In this document: positions 13,148 to 26,413 of the stretch, in pieces
Layout of the letters: the number at the start of each line of letters is the position of its first letter
Numbering within the stretch: position 1 is the stretch's first letter
Source of the DNA: Plasmodium brasilianum
Lineage: Eukaryota; Apicomplexa; Aconoidasida; Haemosporida; Plasmodiidae
Direction: 5' to 3'
DNA length: 64,000 nt
Assembly (NCBI RefSeq): GCF_023973825.1
Contig: NC_090121.1
Coordinates: 2,154,001 to 2,218,000 of the forward strand
Made by a program: the position numbers and the translations under genes
Notes under the pieces: model-generated
What the model was told of the DNA's origin: nothing
Database searches by the model: none
Seen by the model: the letters and a program-made list of their open reading frames with translations, nothing else

Positions 13148-14395
13148 ATGAGTTCTTTAGAAGATACAGTGTTGGTATAATTTGTACACTTGCAAAAATC
13201 ATTATTAATAATTATTTTAATATTTTATATCTTATTAAAAAGAATAAAAAAAATCTTAAAAAAAAGTCTTTAAATATATATATTGCTTATATATTCTAAT
13301 TAATTTTTAGGATAAAATAGTGCAGATGTTACCTGAATATAAAAAATATGATGAACTTTATAAAAAAGGGAAAAAAACCGTAAGTGATTACTGTGGAAGC
13401 ATTTGTAAGGATAAAAATTTATGTAAAGAAACAAAAGAACTCTGTAATACTATTATAGATAAATTAAAAGAGTTTGAAGACAAAGGTAAAACAAATATCA
13501 ATGATAAGGACAATTGTTCTTATTTCACTTATTGGACTCTTGATAAAATAATAGAAAAATTTAGAAGTAAATGTAGCAAGAAATTTGAAGAATGTGATGA
13601 AATTAATCTTAATAGTGTACTTCTTCGGGCATATAATGATATACTAAATAAAAGTTGTACATTTTATTTTGATGGTAAGTTCGATGAATGGAAAGAAGAA
13701 AAGTATTTGTATTATTATATTAAAAGCTATGAACACTTCAATAACAAAAAAGAATTTGTTAGGGGAGAAAAACAAAAATATTGTAAATACCTTAAATATA
13801 TAGAAAGTATATATGAAAAACATATGACGCAATGCTGTACTTACTTCTATGAGCAGGAATATCAAAGGAACATATGTTCAAATTATTTTAAATGTGATAA
13901 AAATTATACCCCATATAAAATATTATCTAAATTAAAATGTGGAAATGTTAGATCTAGTGAATATTGGAAAGATCTAATTAAAGAATTAACCATAGATCGT
14001 GCTATTAAAGATAAAAGTCAAGATATATTGAAAAGTTCATTTAATATGTTTATCGAAGATCCATTCTACAAAGTAACGATATTTGGTCTTTTAGTCATAG
14101 GAATACTTTTCTCTTTATTCTTATTTTTTAAAGTAATAAAAAACGTCCAGTTAAAAATATAAATATAATACATATTCGTACATAATTAATATTAATTAAA
14201 AAAATATATTTACAAAATAAAATTTTTATGCTTTTTATATATTTATTTTTATATTAGATTACTCATAGTACAAAAAATAAAAATAAAGATAAATTTTTGG
14301 ATCCAGATGGATACTTAGAAAAATATTATTCAGCGAAACATAGAAATATGAATTGGCGAGGCAACAAAATTCGTTTATCTTATTATGCTGTATGA
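13148..14395 (+). CDS. pir: PIR protein, intact three-exon gene (328 aa)
   Basis: The exons are 13148-13174 (9 codons), 13311-14132 (274 codons) and 14258-14395 (45 codons plus stop). Introns are GT...AG and phase 0: donors GTATAA at 13175 and GTAATA at 14133, acceptors 'aatttttag' and 'atattag'. PIR proteins are variant proteins exported to the infected red cell and implicated in host interaction and immune variation. Family signs are the L-P-E-Y-K-K-Y start of exon 2, regularly spaced cysteines (Y-C-G-S-I-C near residue 36), the C-S-Y-F-T-Y-W signature, a Q-C-C pair, and a membrane segment at about residues 264-283. There is no signal peptide, which is normal for the family. It is shorter than the other two PIR genes because it lacks their long linker before the membrane segment. 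The third exon is atypical: it lacks F-T-P-F-G and ends in L-S-Y-Y-A-V. The start was chosen because a dead paralogue at 30866 preserves the same ATG. Confidence 0.9.
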
Positions 14396-16000
14396 GACAA
14401 TTAATTCTAATTTCGCAGGTGTTGTAAAATGACTTTGTGAGGGTATATTAAGATACATATACTTTTTGATATGGAGGTATTTGAATTTCTAAAACAAAAA
14501 AATGAATATATAAATGGCAAAGAAATTGTTATTCATTTGATCATTATGAACTTATATATATTTATATTTTTTGTGTTATTTTTTTTTTCGTTTTGTTCAA
14601 GTACTTATATTAATGAAATAAAATATATTTAATTTTTATTACAGAATATTGTATTTTTATTTTTAAGAATTAATACTTTTTTTGATGTATCATAAAAAAT
14701 AAAAATATGATTACTATATATATTTATTTGTTCTATTGTTCAATGGAACAGTAATTAGTATTATATATTTATTAATATATATAATCGAAATTGTAAAAAT
14801 TATAATATTATATATATATATATTTTTACATAGTATTATCTATACTCGTATATTCATTTCAAAATTATATATTATTATAGTGAACTATATTGGATACACA
14901 ATAATTTTTTAAAGTATAATAAAGAAGGAAATGTAATGTATTTCCTAGACGAAGATATTATTGAAATGATACATTTATTAAATATATAAAGAATATGAAT
15001 ATATATATCATTATGAAGTAGTAATGAATGTGTGTAATGTTAATTCCATAAGAATATGGTAATAATATTCAATTTGTATTTTATGGGATAAAGTCTACCT
15101 CCATACGGTTTCATTATTTTACGCTGTAACATGAATTGAATTATATAAGATTTTTTTAATACAAATATTTCATTATAAAGAGGGAAGAATAAGAATATAA
15201 ATATCTAATATTTATTAATTCAAGGTATGGTGAACTTCTATAAATGAATTAATTAAATAGCAAAAAAAAAAAAAAATAAATAAATTAACATAATAATGAG
15301 TTCATTAATATATGATTAATCAATGTAGAAGAAATACGTTTTTGTTTATAATGTAAAAAAAAAAATTTTATAATATATTCATTTTTCGCTCAATAAAAGA
15401 ATATGCTGTAGAAAACATAAAATTTCCACAAAAAATATATTTTTATTAAATAAAATTTATTATGAAATTAATTTTTTTATTTAATTACAAACCACTTCAA
15501 TTCTTAGTATGTTGTTCCTATGAACAAAATTATTTTAATAAACATAAAACAACTATGTATACAAATTCAAAAAATAGATTGATATAAAGAGTTGTATTAT
15601 AAAAATTAAAAATGTACCTTTGACATTTTATATACATATAGAAATTAAAATGATAAAATAAACAAAAATATAGTAAAATGTAAACTTAATAAAACAAAAA
15701 ATAAAACAACATTTTCGGAAATAACCCAAAACACGGATATATAGTGTATTTACTTGCATATATAGATAAAAAATATAATAAAAAATAGGAATAATTTAAA
15801 AATTTGAATTTTTTTATAACAATAATACAGAATTAATCAAATATATAAAACACTAGATATATGAATGATATATTTACATTAGAAAGATCAAGATTAATAA
15901 TAGATGGACTTTTTTGTATAAATATTAAATATAATTAAGGTTATACATAATACTATGTAGTTTATATGTATATACTGTTAAACATATTAATTTACATTTA
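14396..16000. other. Intergenic, between tail-to-tail PIR and exported-protein genes
   Basis: No gene was seen. The sequence is shared with 32094-34860 as part of the segmental duplication, including the first 150 bp after the PIR stop. The two flanking genes converge, so this region should hold both 3' untranslated regions and polyadenylation signals. I could not pin these down in such A+T-rich DNA. Confidence 0.5.
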
Positions 16001-16002
16001 TA

Positions 16003-16918
16003 TTAATATAACTTCATTCGATTTAAAGGTTTCAAAGAAATTTTACTTAATATAATATCCAAATTAGAGTTTTTAAATACCTTTACATCTTTTGGCAAGT
16101 TATTACAACTCTTGTTTATATTTTTCCATACTTTATAGAAAAAATAAAACACCGTTAATACCCATATTACAATTGCTACTGAAATGATTACTTCTGGATT
16201 CTTTGATATAAAACTAATAATAATTATAGTACCTATGATAGGGGTTAAGGCTATTGGAGCAAAAATCTTAAGCGCTACTTTGTTCATACTTTCTACGGGT
16301 TTACCTGTAAATTTATTTATCCTTCTATATTCCATACTTACAATTTTCCCCACATTTTTTTCTTATTATGCATCAATTTTCTTTAAATATTTAAATATCC
16401 TTAGTAATTTATCTTTTTTTTCTGTCTTATATCTTTTCATTAGAGATGGTTATCCTCCTATCTACCTTTTTATCGTTTCAAGATAATCTTTATATTTTAA
16501 TGAATCATTGGAATTATCAAAATTATCTTTATATTTTAATGAATCAAGCGAATTTCGATAATTTTCATGAACATTATAGTTTAAATTAATGTCTGAATTA
16601 TTATTATCTGTATATGGTTGTCCATGTAATGATCTTCATATCCTTAAGTCTGATGAATTATTTAGGTTTATTGTTTCGTTGCACAATATTCCAGAGTTAG
16701 ATTAATAATTAGAGTAAATATATTATATTTAGAAAAATATCCGTATTTACATATAAATAAGAAATTAGTTTTAAGAAGAAAATTAAAACTGATAAGAAAT
16801 GTATTGAAATTATTGATAAAAGTATTTATCCTACCTCATATTAATACTGACATATCCATATTAAAAGTTCAAATAAGAAATTTTTAATAAAGAAGATAAA
16901 TTTATTTGTTTTTTCAAT
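16003..16918 (-). pseudogene. Broken exported-protein gene with DNF-type repeats (copy A)
   Basis: Read on the minus strand. Exon 1 is 16918-16835 (84 nt, hydrophobic signal segment), with a good GTAGGA donor, but its start codon reads ATT and an in-frame TAA is present. Exon 2 runs from about 16700 to 16003 in one continuous frame broken by only a few stops. It has an R-S-L-H-G-Q segment resembling an export motif followed by Y-T-D-N, two repeats of the type D-S-L-K-Y-K-D, and a basic region. It ends with an open 116-codon stretch (16353-16003) carrying two hydrophobic segments. The layout resembles the exported family called Pv-fam-d in P. vivax; that name is from memory and is tentative. 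Function is unknown; export into the host cell is predicted. The dead copy at 34.9-35.7 kb has the same plan. Confidence 0.7.
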
Positions 16919-16924
16919 AATGTC

Positions 16925-18901
16925 GAATTCATTTAAAGAAAATAATCCAAATTAATAATAGAATTTTTAACTATATGATTATTCTATAAAATTCTATAGA
17001 ATATTTGTTATAATTTTTTTCTATTTCTTTCGGTCACTTTAGAATTTAAAACCTTCTAATGTTTTTTAATTATTGAAAATTATATCTTATATTCACATTA
17101 AAAAGGGATAAAATATGTATTAAATTAAAATATCATAATAATTTTTCTATATAAAAATATTATTATTTAAGATAATATACTTAGAACAGAGTTTTAGAAA
17201 ACATTAAACAGTATATAATAATTCCATTTATGACGTGCTGTTCAACTAATTTATTTCATAACATTTATATATATTTATATATTTTTTTTTGAATATTATT
17301 AAAATGTTTATCTAATGTTATTTCGAAAATAGATAAGATGCAGTAAAATTATGTATAACATAATAAAAGCAAGTCGTTAAGGATATATCATATAGAATTT
17401 TTCTTTTATTCTTAAAATAATAAAAAACATGTTGAATTCACCTAAATTCTTATGTATGGGAATTTTTTTTTTTAATAGCTTGCAATGAGTATAATAACTA
17501 GAACAACAACAAACATATATGATAATAATCATTTGATGGAACTTAATTTATATATGCTATATTAAAGACTTGTTTTAATCATGAATGTTTACTATACCGT
17601 TAGTTATCAAAAATATATACTATAAGCATACATTTGTTGTTACTTTATAGAGATAAATTAATGTTATATTTTCTTTAACATTATAAATATAATTGTATTA
17701 TGTGATGATATCTTTAATTTCCTATAATATTAGTTCAAAAGTTTTAATAACACAAGAAATAATTTTAAAAATAAAAGTTTGGATATGTACAAATTTTTTT
17801 TTAATATTCTTGTGATTAAAATAAGATGGTATAATTAGAAAAAAAAAAAGAAAAAAAAGAACTAAGGAAATATAATAAATTTATATATTTAAAAATTGAT
17901 ATAATGAAATATATATACATAATTTTTGCTACGTAGTATTAAAATATATATATTTTTCGAAGATTATTTATATATTAAAATATAACAATATTTCTTGAAA
18001 TAATAAAAACATATTGGTCTTATAGAATATTTTAGTTATATAAAGAATCAATAATAATTATTTAATTTTTCTCCTGATGCATTTATAATAATCATATATT
18101 ACTAAGTTTATTTTTACACAAATATATATAAGTACAGGCTGGAAAAATTATTGTTTTTTTAATATATTTGGATGATTAATTATGTAAAAACTGATTCATT
18201 TAGAACATTTTCTTTATGTTTTTTTATTATAATATTTTTTAAATATGTAATAAATTCATGTATATATATAATAATATACTTTTTTTGTATGGATAAATTT
18301 GTGATAAAATATAAATTCAAGTATATAAAAATTTAATGGAAATATCAAGAATAATTAAAAAATTTAATAATATAAATAAACTCATAATATTTTAATTTAA
18401 AATTTTACGATTTTTTGGGTAAATCCTCATGAATGGTTAGTTTGTTACTGTATGAATTAAGCATTATTTTTTTTAAAAACCATAAAATTTATATAAAATA
18501 AATTTGTTTACATTGTTTTCTAAGGAAAAAGTTGTTAATTTTTTATAATAATTTTATATTTATACCTTTGTTTAATATTTTCTAGAAAAAATGCGCATTT
18601 TTTAATACCAAAATATGAAGATTAAATTGCATTTTGATTCAAGAGCACTTAATTAAGGCCCTAATATAATAAATCATTAATGTGTATAGAGAACACGGGT
18701 TATTGTAGTTTCCTTATTTGTGAATTTAATACATATATCATACAAATTACTATATTAAGTTTTATGAAAAAAATATTTTTCAGAATGCTTAAATTTCTTT
18801 GTGATACATTCTGAATATAATTATAAGAAAGATATTAATAAATATTCAATTGAATCTAAATATAATAAAATTTTATATGTAATGAACTCATATAAAAAAA
18901 A

Positions 18902-18932
<31 letters not shown>

Positions 18933-19740
18933 ATTTAATTATATTAAATAAAGATATAACATTTTTTATAATTGTCCTTTAGAATTAATTTAACAATGAT
19001 ATTGATGCTTACCAAGTACCCACAAAATGCAAATATATATTATTAGGTAAAAGAGTATCTTAGATTTGAAAAATAACGAGCGAACTTAAGTAAGATGTAT
19101 CTATATATTTTTCTGTAATTTTGACAATAGAAGTTTTCTAACATAAGGAATGTAATATATTATTATTAATTTAGTTATATATCTGCATTATATATTTATT
19201 TATTAAACATATACTATTCCCGTATAAATTAATATAGGAATAATTATAATTAAATTATATTTTTTAAATAGAATATTAATAAATAAAAAATTGATTAATC
19301 TTTCTAATATATTATGCGTATCAAAAATTGTTGTTTAGTATGAGGCGTAACATTTTATCTTAATATGAAAGAAAAATATGTTATTATAATTGTAATATAT
19401 TTTATATTTTATTTTATTAAATTTAAAATGTTATTAAACATACGAAATTTTAACACCTCTTAAGTAAAACATAATATTATATTGTTAAGTATCTATAAAA
19501 TTTCAATGTTATACTAAATATAAGTTTAATTATATTAATTATCTAGAAAAAATGGAAAAACGTAAAAAGAACTACCTAAGAATTAATGCATGTATATACT
19601 TATATTTAATATATAAAAATTATTTTTCGTTTATATATATATAAACATATGATTTTATTTAATCAACTGTTAATATAATATTATGTTGATATTCTTACAG
19701 AAATAAAGATATATGTAAATGGAATATTTTTTAAACAACT
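16925..19740. other. Intergenic A+T-rich DNA, no gene seen
   Basis: No coding signal was seen. The segment to about 19010 is the tail of duplication copy A. After that, the shared sequence with copy B becomes too weak to follow. Confidence 0.55.
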
Positions 19741-19749
19741 ATATTTTAA

Positions 19750-22300
19750 TCTTCATATTTCATGCCTTTGTTTTCCTTCTATATCAGTTATTACTTTTCA
19801 GTTTTATTCTTTATTCCCTTCCAATATCTCATAAATTAAGAACAGTTTTTCATTAAAAACTGTTTTATTTTAAATGGCATTCTAATATTTTTAGGACGTA
19901 TACCTACGAACATATAAAATTTTTTTTTTTTTATTTCATCATTTCGTTTGCTTTCTAATCATTAACTGAAGAATTTACATACGAATCTTTTTCTCTTATT
20001 CAGTTTTCTCTTTCTTGTACAAAACTTTCTGTCCATATATAAGCATGAATTTCCTTGTTTTTACTACTTCTTTAATAGCTGACTTTTGTTTAAATAATAT
20101 TTTCTTTTATATTTGAATTTCTATATAAATTTTCTTTTGTCTTCCATTCATTTATGGATGTGTTTATATATGATTATCTATTTTCTATATACACCTTTTT
20201 TTTGAACTCTTCTATTACCATAATAAGTACAAGTATACATAGTTTTGCTAATAGTTTTTTTTTTAATATATTTATATAATTTTTCAGATTATTTTTCGTG
20301 TTCCAATTTTCCTAAGTTTATTAGTGATACATAATTTAGGGTTTCTTCGTTTGCATAATATTGTGAATCATTTTGCAATTCCTCTGTTTCCCAGTAAACC
20401 GATCTTCTTCCAAATATGATTCTATATCCATAAGCTTTGTTGATATCCGGTGCCTCCATATATCTTTTTCTTTTTCTAAAAGTGGTAAATTCTGAATTCC
20501 ATTAGAATATTTCTTTTTTTAATTCTTCTAATTTTTTGCTTAATTTTGTTTTTTTTCAATCCACTTTTCAAATTATTGAACCATTCTTCTTATTTAAATT
20601 TCTGATAAAGATTTCTATGTCTTTATACCCGTTTACCCCATAGAATTTTTTGTTATTCAGTATGACTGCTACGTTTAGTTTTTTAGATTATATGTTCATC
20701 AACTATTATATTAGGATATATTTTTAATTCTTCTTTTGTGTTCTCTTCTGGACATATTTTTGAAAATGTTTGTTTGTTGTTTTTCCCATTCTACATTTCT
20801 GCATTCTTTGAGTACTTCCATATGTACTTCTGCACTAATTTTGGATCTATACTTTTTTGATTAGAGATTTTACATTTTTTCTTATGATATGTTAGTCTAT
20901 TTTTATTTATTTTGTGATATATTCATAATCATATATTTGGTGTTTTAAATGAACATATGTAAAAAATTCTATTGTTTTGTCAGAACAATAAGATACTAAT
21001 ATTCCCTATAATTTTACTTGTCTTCTTTTTATCTTTTTTTTTTCTTAGATTTCCTATTAACGTGTATTAATATGTAAAAAAAAAGAGATATATTAAACGC
21101 ATTATTGTGGTATTTAAATGTTTGTCTTGTTTTTAATACTTAAAATTTATTTTATCTTTATAAAAAGGGAATATATAATAACTACATAGCTTATTAAAAG
21201 AGGTAATACTTATGTAATACGAGGAAGTTTAGTTAAACCTGTATTTATATTTTAAATATATATATTTTATATTGTAGTTATTTCAAATATAGAAAAAAAA
21301 GTAGCAATAGTTGCATCTGGATTTATATGGAGATCAGAAAAATCACGAGCATTAGAAAAAGCATGAAAAGATTAATCGGTAATTGGTATTTTTGGGGATA
21401 ATAAAGATGTTCAAGTAAAATTAGTTCATTTTTGTATTTTAACTTGATATTGTATTATTTCTTGTGTAATATCAGAACTTTTAGAAATTTGTTATGTTTC
21501 ACTATGTGTGACACGTACCTCTTCGCTTTGTTTAATTCCGATATCCATAGTTGAACCTTGAGGTAATATTAGTGTTTTATGTTGACCTTCCAGTTCATTT
21601 GGATGATGTATTTCTGGGGTAGACTTCTGTTGAGATGTTGTTAATGGTTATTTTGACTTCGAACATTCCTCTTTTTTTTCAAATATGGATATATTATGTG
21701 TCAGTGATGTCTTGTTTACACAACGTTCAAGAAAATTTTCAAATAATTTATGTTAAATTAAATTGATTACGTCTGTTGGAAATTAGATTTTTGGATGTCC
21801 ACTTCTGGAAGTGGTTTCAATAAGGCTTCTCTTATTCTTGAAATATTTTTTCCTTCACTCCTAACATGTACTCTTACAAATAGAATTACCACTACAATTA
21901 TTTGAAATTTTATATTGCTTTTTTAAGAGGCCATTTTTTTTGGAGTACGCTATTTTTTTTCATAGAAATCATTTACCTGATATTTTAATTCAAAAAGTTC
22001 CCTATCATTCTTATATATATTTATAGGACATACGCCGTCTTTTTAGCTGTTCATAACGATGTTCTAACAGATTTCTTAATTCTTGTTCCATATTATTTTG
22101 TTAAATATATTATTGTACATATTTTTCCTTAATTACATGATTCGCTAGCGCTAAGCACCTTTTTCTAAATTTTTTTTTTTCCATCTCTTCCTTTAAGGAA
22201 ATTATTGCATTTATGATATACTTTCCAATATTTTAAAATTCTTGTAGGTTAATTAATTAACCTGCTCCAAAACTTAGCCCACTCATATTAGAGATTAAAA
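19750..22300 (-). pseudogene. STP1: STP1/SURFIN-like gene, heavily mutated
   Basis: The plus strand is pyrimidine-rich here, and the minus strand reads as a long decayed gene. From 5' to 3' I see a cysteine-containing N-terminal part around 22200-21830, with fragments like F-R-K-R-C-L-A-L-A-N and K-I-S-N-N-C-S-G-N-S. Next is a linker at about 21680-21420 with T-S-Q-Q-K-S-T-P-E-I-H-H and L-P-Q-G-S-T-M-D-I-G. A gap at about 21300-21060 may hold the membrane part and intron. A cytoplasmic part at 20850-19750 then has tryptophan-rich SURFIN-like pieces (E-V-H-M-E-V-L-K-E-C-R, E-E-W-F-N-N-L-K-S, I-E-E-F-K-K). The order matches STP1: cysteine-rich ectodomain, membrane segment, W-rich tail. Many frameshifts and stops make it non-functional. 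STP1 proteins are related to SURFINs and are thought to be exposed on infected cells. Family call is from remembered motifs; limits are approximate. Confidence 0.75.
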
Positions 22301-25300
22301 AATATTGTTAGGAATCAATTAATCATTACTTTTTATGTTTTAATATCACTAGTTTTTCCATATATAAACAAATTATATATAATTGGGGGAACGTTAAAAA
22401 ACGATAAAATTTACCCATTTCTCAGTGGTACTAAATTATTAATTTAGATAGTTTAAATATGTACATGAATGAGAAATACGAATTTATATATTTTTATTTA
22501 TCCCCAAAGTAACTTTAAATTAATGAATATTAATTATCGTATGTTATAGAATTATGAAGTACAAGATAATTTATATGAGAACTATTAGAAAATTGAATAC
22601 ATTAATATATATTTTATCTCTTTCTAATGATTTTATAACTTAAAGATATCACCATAGGAAATATGATCTACTTATATTTTTATATTAAATTACTGTTAAC
22701 TATATATTGTTATATAATATTAATACTCTCTCTGTAAAAAAAACGTTAAATATCTAAAATTATAATATTACATATAAAAAACATTAATAAGTAAAATAGA
22801 AGTTTTTGTATAAAATTATTAGAATTAATTATAGATATATTTTATTTTTTGTTTTACTTTTGCTACTTATTTTTTATAGGCCATTATAGTGTTTTATTTA
22901 GTTTGTTAACAGTTTTTTGTAGTTATTACATTTTAGCTAGAGATAAAAATTAACGTTATAAAAAATATACTAAATGGTTATAGTTGGAGAAAATACATAC
23001 GATTAATATATACAGATGACTTTTAATATTATATATATGAATTACCTAAAAATTAATTATTTATAATATACATGTTACTAAATAGTTTTAAAATTATATA
23101 TATTATTATATATGTATGTTCTTTTGTATGTGTTCATTACACTTTGGCGTATGAATTATTTAACTTGGACTAAGCTTTAACCAATAAAATGTATAATTAG
23201 GAATATTAATTAATTAAAATTATTTTGGATACCAAAAATATGGAAAATTATTATAGTATATTATTTCAGAATTAATTAAAACTTATAATTAAAAAATGTA
23301 CAATAAATTATAACTTTTCAATAAGAAATTATAATAAAATAATACCATGTAAATATAGTAATATATTATTTATTTAATACAAAATACAATGAAATATCAC
23401 AATAGTTTTTCTGTAATTATTAATATATATATTAGAATATATTGGTTTAAATGACGTTACTTATTTTGGTTTTTTTTACTTCATTTGACAACTATATGAA
23501 TATGTATGTTTAACACTATATATAAATATTTATATGGTCTTTAAAACTGAAAAAAGGATGAATTAACTTATAATACCTTTTAAGATATTAATTAATAAAT
23601 GAAATTACTAAACAATTTGAACATCATATCAATATCATAAGTTATTCTATTATAATGTAAATAAGTTACTTCAAATTCTAACATTTATTTTGAAATGAAT
23701 TAATAATATATAAAGAACGGTTATGAAATTAAATGAAAAAAAGGAAATATTAATTTATAATAATTTTTTTTAGATAATTAATTTACCCCAAATGTTAATT
23801 CTTTCTATTTATGTTTAATAAATCTGCTATGTTAAAAAATTATTGGTGTAATATTCTTTTACTATTTATATATACCTCTATTCACATTTTTGCGTCTATC
23901 CTTTCTTTTTATTTTAGTCTCTTACTTTTTATCCCACTTTTATTTATAAATAGTTGCATAATAATAATATATAAGGGGATACATATATAAATATTTTATC
24001 ATTTTTTAAGACATTATATATTTAATTATTATATTTGAATATATTGTATTTATGGTAAGAATAATACATAAAAAATATATAATATATAATAGAAGTTGAA
24101 CGTGTAGATAAAAAAAAAAAAAAATTATTTTCTCAAATACATGAATGAATATTGGTAGAAATTAATAATAGTTTACAAATATACATATAACAATATTTAT
24201 GTTTTTTGTTTTGTTTTAATATATGCTGTACAGTATATTTTAATATAACAAAGCTCAATTTGCTATAGATAATTATTTGATTTCTATATTTTAATGTGCA
24301 CTATATAATTGTTCTATGAAGCTTTTTTGAAGAGACATGCTGTAAATATTTTTTAAACATTATGTTCATATAAATAAAATTTTTGTTTATATATATGAAA
24401 CTTAAGTGTAATTTAATTGTAAATGTAATACTATAAAAAATAAAAGTTTTAAAAATTGAACGAGAACTGCTATCAAATAAATGTTAATTATAATTGTGAT
24501 ATTTAAAATTTTTGATATACTAATTTATTAGTAAAAAATACAAATACAAAATTCATTTTATCATTTAAAGTATATGAAAGTAGTACTTCATTTTATGATA
24601 CATTAGGTATTCCCATATATTTCATATTATTTTTTTTTTTTTATTAAAATAATTGAAAATAGGTACATAAAAAGAAGTGAATGCTTTAAATTGTTTAGAT
24701 AAAAAGGTATTAAAAAGAATTTTAATTTAATATCGTGAACAGGTAAAAAGATAACTGATTAAATTCACTCATATTTACAATAAAGTAAAAATATAAGTCA
24801 TTAATAATATTAAAATTACCTCATATAAAAATGTAAATAACATCATTTTTATTAATTCCATCTAATGTAATAATGAAAAAGCATTATGTTATTTTTTAAT
24901 TAATATATATACTTTATTGACATTTTTTTATTTCATTATATTTCATACTAAATGATGTAAATAATTCATAAAATAAGTAAATATATCGCATATGCAAGAA
25001 AAAATAGCTTTTCTATATATTTAAGATAAATATTTATTCTAAACATTTTTATTTCTCTTTTTACGTGAAATGTTGAAACATGCAACACAATGATATTATA
25101 ATATTTTAATAATTTGAATACCTGCAATTAAATAAATATTTTCGGTAATGTAATTTTTAATAAAACATTTCGTGTGTTTTATATACGTAATAAAATAAGT
25201 AAAATGATATATTTTTCAATATACTATATATAATAAACTTATGGATATGTTATATAAATAATGGGGATGTTCAGTTATGTAAAACATTATCATAAGTTTT

Positions 25301-26400
25301 ATATGTTATGATAAAACAAATTTATGACTATTGGAGTAATTATGTTTATTAATAATTTCATTATTATATTGCTGATAATTAAATGATATTTTATTTTATA
25401 TTACACTTCTTTCTATAAAATTTGTACATGTACTGATAAAATAAAAAAAGTTACTAATTTATTTGCAATATTATTAAGTTAAATAAAGTGATTTATTATT
25501 ATATTATTATTGTATAAATTAACTAAACATAATTAATAACAGTACCTTACTTTTTTGAACTGGTATTCTACGTATGAAAAAGTTAATATCCAAATTTTAT
25601 AATATATAAATTATTTTAGTTATAACATATATATAAATGACAAATAAAAAAGGAAAAAGAGAAAAAAATATAAAAAATGCACTAATAAATTTAAGTTATT
25701 AGGTATAGGTAGAAATGGAATTATGTAAAAAAATATTAAATGAACAAAGGTAATTTTTATAATTACATGATTTTATTAAAATATTCCTGCGAAATCCTAC
25801 CAAGGAGATCTTTATTTTCATTTAGATTTAATTATATTTTTCGTTATTCTTCTTTATAATTCCTTGAACACATATGTGTAAAATCATTTTTTTTTTTAAT
25901 TTTCTGTTTTATTATTATAAGGAAATCTTCGTATAGTTGCATTTAGTGTCATAATAGTTGTATTAATGAATATAAATATTAAAAAATTTTAGCTTTTCAA
26001 AATTTACTAACATTTATTCATTATTTTCTATATTTTGATTTATATTTTTTTCTTTATTTTTGTATACATACGAGATGATTCCTATTTTCTGTATATTTGT
26101 TAATGATAATAGATAACATATATCTTTAGTTCTTTCATATTATATGTAAAATTACACAAATTTTCTGTGCTTACCTATTTTTTAATGTGGAATCTTTTCT
26201 ACATAGTTATAAATAATTACTATACACGTTTAATTTTTCATTTATAGATTGTGAACACTATATATTTATTTTTTGTATTATTTGAATTCCATTCTTTTTT
26301 TTATATTTTTCCTTCTACTAAATATAAGTACCTGCATGATCTCCTCATATGAGAATATAAATATGATTTTACTAAATCATTTTACCTTTTATTTAAAATA
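22300..26400. other. Long intergenic stretch, no gene seen
   Basis: Four kilobases of A+T-rich DNA lie between the STP1-like relic and the minus-strand PIR gene, with no reading frame, RNA gene or tandem array that I can support. Only homopolymer and TA runs stand out. It lies downstream of the PIR gene and upstream of the STP1-like gene, so it should contain a promoter for the latter if it was ever active. Confidence 0.5.
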
Positions 26401-26413
26401 TAAAAATATAGTT

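Larger units (their letters stand above)
11200..19010. repeat. Segmental duplication copy A (PIR + exported-protein module)
   Basis: This block and 28900-38480 are diverged copies in the same orientation. Matching points include the following. The 'ataaattta...aataataca' stretch lies at 11451 and 29149. 'aataatggatata' lies at about 12017 and 29739. 'cataataatgatcatttaattgatat' lies just before the PIR start codons at 13148 and 30866. The PIR third-exon stops are at 14395 and 32093. The exported-protein first exons begin at 16918 and 35654. 'ataataaatcattaatg' lies at 18665 and 37308. 'ttttataattgtc-tttag' lies at 18963 and 38432. The offset grows from about 17.7 to 19.5 kb, showing many indels. 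Copy A keeps an intact PIR gene; copy B does not. The outer limits are approximate. Confidence 0.8.

Noticed and set aside
13644..13865. 73-codon open frame on the minus strand
   Set aside because: It lies wholly inside exon 2 of the 13-kb PIR gene and reflects that gene's codon use on the opposite strand.
16184..16486. 100-codon open frame on the plus strand
   Set aside because: It is antisense to the exported-protein pseudogene, whose minus-strand frame has family features and a paralogue.
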